This document shows, in pieces, positions 5,884 to 8,730 of a DNA stretch of 8,730 nucleotides (positions are counted from its first letter, which is position 1; each line of letters opens with the position of its first letter). The notes beneath the pieces are model-generated. The model was not told the origin of the DNA, did not search any database, and saw only the letters and a list, made by a program, of their open reading frames with translations. The position numbers and the translations under genes were made by a program. Source of the stretch: Caldifarciminota bacterium (GTDB lineage Bacteria; Hydrothermota; Hydrothermia; S141-80); contig JALUJC010000240.1 of NCBI GenBank assembly GCA_027053375.1, positions 1 to 8,730 on the forward strand. Direction: 5' to 3'.

Positions 5884-6965
5884 GTGCGAACCTCACGAAC
5901 AAGCGCATCAAGGCGTTCTGCGACCCGATCCATGTGGACATCCCACCGTGCGAGCGTCTGTACCATCCGCCGGTTGTGCTGGCGAGCATCCTGCACACGA
6001 TCGGGATTTTTCCATGCCCAGAGCAGCCCACGGGCCGCCGCCCGGGGATGCCCGGAAGGAAAGAGGTAGCCCGTCCATTCATGAAGCACCCATTCTCGAT
6101 TGGCGGGAAGATCGGTCACCACAGGAAACAGTCCCTGGCTCATGGCCTCCAGCAGGGAAACCGAGGTGGAATCCACCCGGGGGCTGGCCAGATAGATGCC
6201 CGCCTCACGCATGCGCGCCCGCAACGTCGAAGCCGATTGCCAGCCGATCCATTCCACCGCTGTCTGAAGTTGAAGCCGCGCCATTGTCTGGAGAACCTGT
6301 GCACGAAGTTTGCCATCACCTGCCAGGATCAGACGACCCGGATACCCCTGGCGGCGTGCTTCGTGAAAGGCGTGGATCAGGGTGAGGGGGTCCATGTCCG
6401 GATCCAGCCGACGATGACTGAAGATGTCCCAGCGCTCGGGTTGTTCCGGCACTCCGGTGGTTTCCAGCCATTCCATGCCCAGACCCCAGGTGATGCGATC
6501 CACCCGCGATGGGGGAATCCGGTATTTCTGAATCAGAATCCGTTCCATTTCCAGGGCATCCACGTTCCATGCCGTGGCTGCCTGGAGAATGCGCCGGGTG
6601 ACCCAGCGGTGAAAGGGGGTTTTTTCTGCAGTATACAGGAGGTCCGATCCCCAGGCCACCAGATAGACCGGTACCCCCGGATGGATCAGCCAGGCAAGCA
6701 GACCATAGTTGGGCAGGTGAATGGGAACCAGTACATCCGGATGGAAGTGGGCCACCGCGCGCTTAACACGGTCCACAGAACTGATGTAGCGGGCACGCAG
6801 AGGGAAGGGAATCCGGGGTTTTACATAGATTCCATAGGGGTATGCCACCGGATCAAAGGGCTCAAGAGAGAGACACCCCACCTCCAGGCCACGTCTCTGC
6901 AGGGCTTCCACAAAACGCGGGGTGTGTACGGCGGACAGGTCCGAGAGGACCAGGACCCGGATCAT
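5880..6965 (-). CDS. GT4-type (GT-B fold) glycosyltransferase
   Basis: A 361-residue retaining-type glycosyltransferase with two Rossmann domains. The N-terminal acceptor domain begins at residues 1-30 (a beta strand, then SDLSAVHTPRF and a helix). The C-terminal nucleotide-sugar domain starts near 177 and contains LILAGDGKL (212-220), IGWQS (240-244) and S-P-R-V-D-S-T-S-V-S-L-L-E-A (261-274). In that last motif the usual E-x7-E is D265-x7-E273. It is followed by GLFPVVTDLPANREWV (278-293) and G-Y-L-F-P. No signal peptide or membrane helix is evident, so it probably acts at the cytoplasmic face. Donor and acceptor cannot be inferred. The start ATG overlaps the mcsB stop (ATGA), and no good Shine-Dalgarno sequence precedes it, so translation probably depends on coupling. 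It has no family link to the McsA/B pair, and why it sits between kinase and regulator is unknown. Confidence 0.9.
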   Translation of the reverse strand: MIRVLVLSDLSAVHTPRFVEALQRRGLEVGCLSLEPFDPVAYPYGIYVKPRIPFPLRARYISSVDRVKRAVAHFHPDVLVPIHLPNYGLLAWLIHPGVPVYLVAWGSDLLYTAEKTPFHRWVTRRILQAATAWNVDALEMERILIQKYRIPPSRVDRITWGLGMEWLETTGVPEQPERWDIFSHRRLDPDMDPLTLIHAFHEARRQGYPGRLILAGDGKLRAQVLQTMARLQLQTAVEWIGWQSASTLRARMREAGIYLASPRVDSTSVSLLEAMSQGLFPVVTDLPANREWVLHEWTGYLFPSGHPRAAARGLLWAWKNPDRVQDARQHNRRMVQTLARWDVHMDRVAERLDALVREVRT

Positions 6966-8029
6966 GTCAGATGAAGGCTGGTGAGTTTGGTCCGGAAATA
7001 GCGTGCCCGCAATACATCCCTTTCTTCGCTGTCCATGGAATGATCGTATAGAATCTGCAAATGGGCGGGTTGCCCGAACATCAGCATCTCGTTCAGCACC
7101 TGAACGGGAAGATCCAGCAGCAATCCCAGCCCCACCCCGAGACGCAGGAAGGAAAGATGAAGGGATGCTTCCTGGAAGGTGATCATGCGGGCACTTTTCA
7201 GAATGGCCAGAGAACGATAGATTTTGTCTTCCAGGGCGGTTTTGTGTTCCTTTTGCAGTTCTTCACGTGCCTCTTTTTCCATATTCAGGATCTGAATCAC
7301 AGCCAGGCGGAACTCATCCAGCATGTCCTCCTCGGTGACCCCCAGGGTTCTACGGGAGGAAACCTGAAACATGTTTCCCAGCGCACGGGACCATTCGCCA
7401 TAGAATCCGCGAAGCAGAAGCTGCCGATCTGCAAGAAGCCGTGCAAACGCCTCAAGCTTTCGTGAAAGCACGATGCCTGGAAGGTGAAGCAATACCGAGC
7501 AACGCAGGGCAAGGCCGAGGTTAGAAGGATGGGTGGTCAGAAACCCGAAATCGCCAGAGTACGCGTATTCCACTTTGCTTCCCATATCCCTGTCCAGTTC
7601 GCTGAGCGTGGCCCAGGCTTCATCAAGCTGAAATCCAGGAAGGATCACCTGCAGACGGAGATGATCCTCCTCGTTGATCATCAGGGAAACCGTTTCATCT
7701 GAGGACACCACCCCTCCGGTGCCACGGGTCATGGAACGCACCAGGTCCACACTGGCCAGCCTTCGTTCCACCAGAAATGCACGCTCCAGTTCGCTGAGCT
7801 CCAGAACCTGGAAAACCCGGGGTTCCTGCATATGGGGGATGCCCTGCACCACGTCCATCACGGTCTCCCATACTTCATCCCGCTGCTTCTCGTCCAGCAT
7901 GTGGGGGAAGGGAAAGACTTCCAGATTACGTGCAAGGCGGCAACGGGTGGACACCACCATTTCAGGATACTGTCCGTTTCCTTCCAGCCAGCGTGGGGTA
8001 TGTTCCTTCAGGAAGTGGATGAGGTCCAT
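6962..8029 (-). CDS. mcsB: Protein-arginine kinase McsB (variant with His at the reactive-Cys position)
   Basis: A 355-residue member of the ATP:guanido phosphotransferase family, of McsB type and normal McsB length. McsB phosphorylates arginines in proteins; in Bacillus this inactivates CtsR and tags proteins for ClpCP. Seen here: STRCRLARNL (27-36); VERRLAS (88-94); INEEDHLRLQ (118-127); LLRGFYGE (205-212), giving R207 and E212; GNMFQVSS (218-225); and RDVLRA at 337-342. The last matches in number and sequence the RDxxRA motif of the phosphoarginine-sensing pocket. The oddity is the catalytic loop. Canonical T-x-C-P-x-N-x-G-T-G-x-R reads TTHPSNLGLALR, so Cys167 is His and Thr-Gly is Leu-Ala. 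The start ATG 8029 has AGGAG five bases upstream and overlaps mcsA by 22 nt. Identity is secure; catalytic activity is uncertain. Confidence 0.93.
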   Translation of the reverse strand: MDLIHFLKEHTPRWLEGNGQYPEMVVSTRCRLARNLEVFPFPHMLDEKQRDEVWETVMDVVQGIPHMQEPRVFQVLELSELERAFLVERRLASVDLVRSMTRGTGGVVSSDETVSLMINEEDHLRLQVILPGFQLDEAWATLSELDRDMGSKVEYAYSGDFGFLTTHPSNLGLALRCSVLLHLPGIVLSRKLEAFARLLADRQLLLRGFYGEWSRALGNMFQVSSRRTLGVTEEDMLDEFRLAVIQILNMEKEAREELQKEHKTALEDKIYRSLAILKSARMITFQEASLHLSFLRLGVGLGLLLDLPVQVLNEMLMFGQPAHLQILYDHSMDSEERDVLRARYFRTKLTSLHLT

Positions 8030-8532
8030 CCCAGCTCCTTTTCAATCTGTCGTATGCGGTCACGAATTTTCGCCGCTTTTTCAAATTGCTCTTCAGCGAC
8101 TGCCTCCTCAAGCGCTGCAAGCAGACGGGTACGCTCTTCCATTAACGCCCGGCGTTTCGGGTCATGGGTATAGGGTGCACCCCTGTAGCGAAGGTGTGCC
8201 GCCCCGTGAAATTTCTCAATCAACCGGGGAATATTTTCCACAAAGGTATAGTAGCATTCAGCACATCCCAGGAGGAATGTTTTCTTCACATCAATGTACG
8301 ATCGACCGCAACGGGGACACGTGAGGTCCATGCGCTCCGGAGGCCGGCCGCTTTGCTCTTCACGCTTTTCTGAAGCTGGATACGACACCATTTCCAGGGG
8401 TTTTTCTTCAGGGACTGCCACAGCCAGGCGAAAGGCACAGTTCTGACAGACGTGTTTCTTGTGCTTTTCCACTCCTACCACCTCCACCAGGAGATGGTCA
8501 GCCTCCCGAAGACCGCAGACCTCACACATCAT
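8008..8532 (-). CDS. mcsA: McsA, zinc-finger/UVR-domain activator of McsB
   Basis: A 174-residue cytoplasmic protein with the McsA architecture. Four CxxC zinc-binding pairs stand at C3/C6, C29/C32, C72/C75 and C90/C93. A basic linker follows, then a C-terminal UVR (UvrB/UvrC-like) helical hairpin (about 139-168, with EEQFEKAAKIRDRI). In Firmicutes McsA binds and stimulates McsB and links it to CtsR and ClpC. All four metal-binding pairs are intact, so the activator looks functional. The start is ATG 8532 in an ATGATG; it forms an ATGA overlap with the gltX stop. The second ATG (8529) is possible and would shorten the protein by one residue. A GGAGG lies about 13 bases upstream, rather far. 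The 3' end overlaps mcsB by 22 nt, so both are made together. Confidence 0.93.
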   Translation of the reverse strand: MMCEVCGLREADHLLVEVVGVEKHKKHVCQNCAFRLAVAVPEEKPLEMVSYPASEKREEQSGRPPERMDLTCPRCGRSYIDVKKTFLLGCAECYYTFVENIPRLIEKFHGAAHLRYRGAPYTHDPKRRALMEERTRLLAALEEAVAEEQFEKAAKIRDRIRQIEKELGWTSSTS

Positions 8533-8730
8533 GAGGGGGTGTTGACCTCCACCTGACCTTTCTGGAGCCTTTCTATCGCCAGATCCAGACGTCGCAGGGT
8601 CCGTTCCCGTCCCAGTGCCTCCACAAGCGCGAACAGGGAGGGACCCACGGTGAAACCGGTAAGCGCGAGACGCACCGGGTGAATCAACTTCCCGGCCTTC
8701 ACGCCCAGTTCGTCGGCAAGCGCACGGAGG
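8529..8730 (-). CDS. gltX: Glutamyl-tRNA synthetase, C-terminal end (5' part outside window)
   Basis: The last 66 codons of a class I glutamyl-tRNA synthetase (GltX); the gene runs off the right edge. The visible part is the anticodon-binding helical domain. It shows ELGVKAGKLIHPVRLALTG followed by G-P-S-L-F-A-L-V-E-A-L-G-R-E-R and L-R-R-L-D-L-A, a highly characteristic GltX C-terminal signature (K-x-G-K-L-x-H-P-x-R-x-A-L-T-G). The enzyme charges tRNA-Glu, or also tRNA-Gln in organisms using the transamidation route; this piece cannot tell which. The stop TGA (8531-8529) overlaps the mcsA start. The promoter of the operon is presumably upstream of gltX or of a still earlier gene. Confidence 0.93.
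   Translation of the reverse strand, partial: LRALADELGVKAGKLIHPVRLALTGFTVGPSLFALVEALGRERTLRRLDLAIERLQKGQVEVNTPS

Noticed and set aside
4486..6069. A 527-codon + strand open frame antisense to the M28, crp and glycosyltransferase genes
   Set aside because: It crosses three well-supported - strand genes and their boundaries, has no recognisable domain or ribosome site, and its composition (Arg, Gly, His, Pro rich) is typical of the antisense frame in GC-rich coding DNA.
5934..6974. A 346-codon + strand open frame opposite the glycosyltransferase
   Set aside because: A shadow of the glycosyltransferase gene, without domain signature.

Overview
The window is gene-dense, GC-rich bacterial DNA with two converging transcription units. 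Two short genes on the + strand (1-606) meet a long run of seven genes on the - strand (680-8730) at a strong hairpin terminator (626-666). No rRNA, tRNA, CRISPR array, insertion sequence or phage gene was seen. No stretch over about 75 bases lacks a gene.

The - strand unit, in transcription order, is: the 3' end of gltX (glutamyl-tRNA synthetase), mcsA (zinc-finger/UVR activator), mcsB (protein-arginine kinase), a GT4-type glycosyltransferase, a Crp/Fnr-family regulator, a secreted M28 aminopeptidase, and a 1097-residue secreted M36 (fungalysin-like) metallopeptidase. The first five genes overlap at every junction (ATGA overlaps or 22 nt). The two peptidase genes are separated by 2 nt, and the only gap, 51 nt, lies before the M28 gene. 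The set therefore looks like one operon, with its promoter upstream of the window. The + strand unit is the tail of a phospholipase D-superfamily protein coupled to a small SCP2-like protein.

Both peptidases have N-terminal signal peptides and end in a beta-rich module resembling the T9SS type A / FlgD-like sorting tails common in FCB-group bacteria and related candidate phyla such as WOR-3/Hydrothermae. McsA/McsB is best known from Firmicutes but also occurs elsewhere. I infer a non-Firmicute, FCB-affiliated or candidate-phylum bacterium. This is moderately supported and not proven.

The most interesting feature is the arginine-phosphorylation module. McsB keeps its guanidinium-binding glutamates and the RDxxRA allosteric pocket, at exactly the canonical numbering (337-342). 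However, the reactive cysteine expected at residue 167 is a histidine, and the following Gly-Thr-Gly turn is altered. The usual partners ctsR and clpC are absent from the visible part of the operon, and a Crp-family regulator is present instead. Whether this module still phosphorylates arginine, and whether it controls the Crp-type regulator and the exported peptidases, are open and testable questions.
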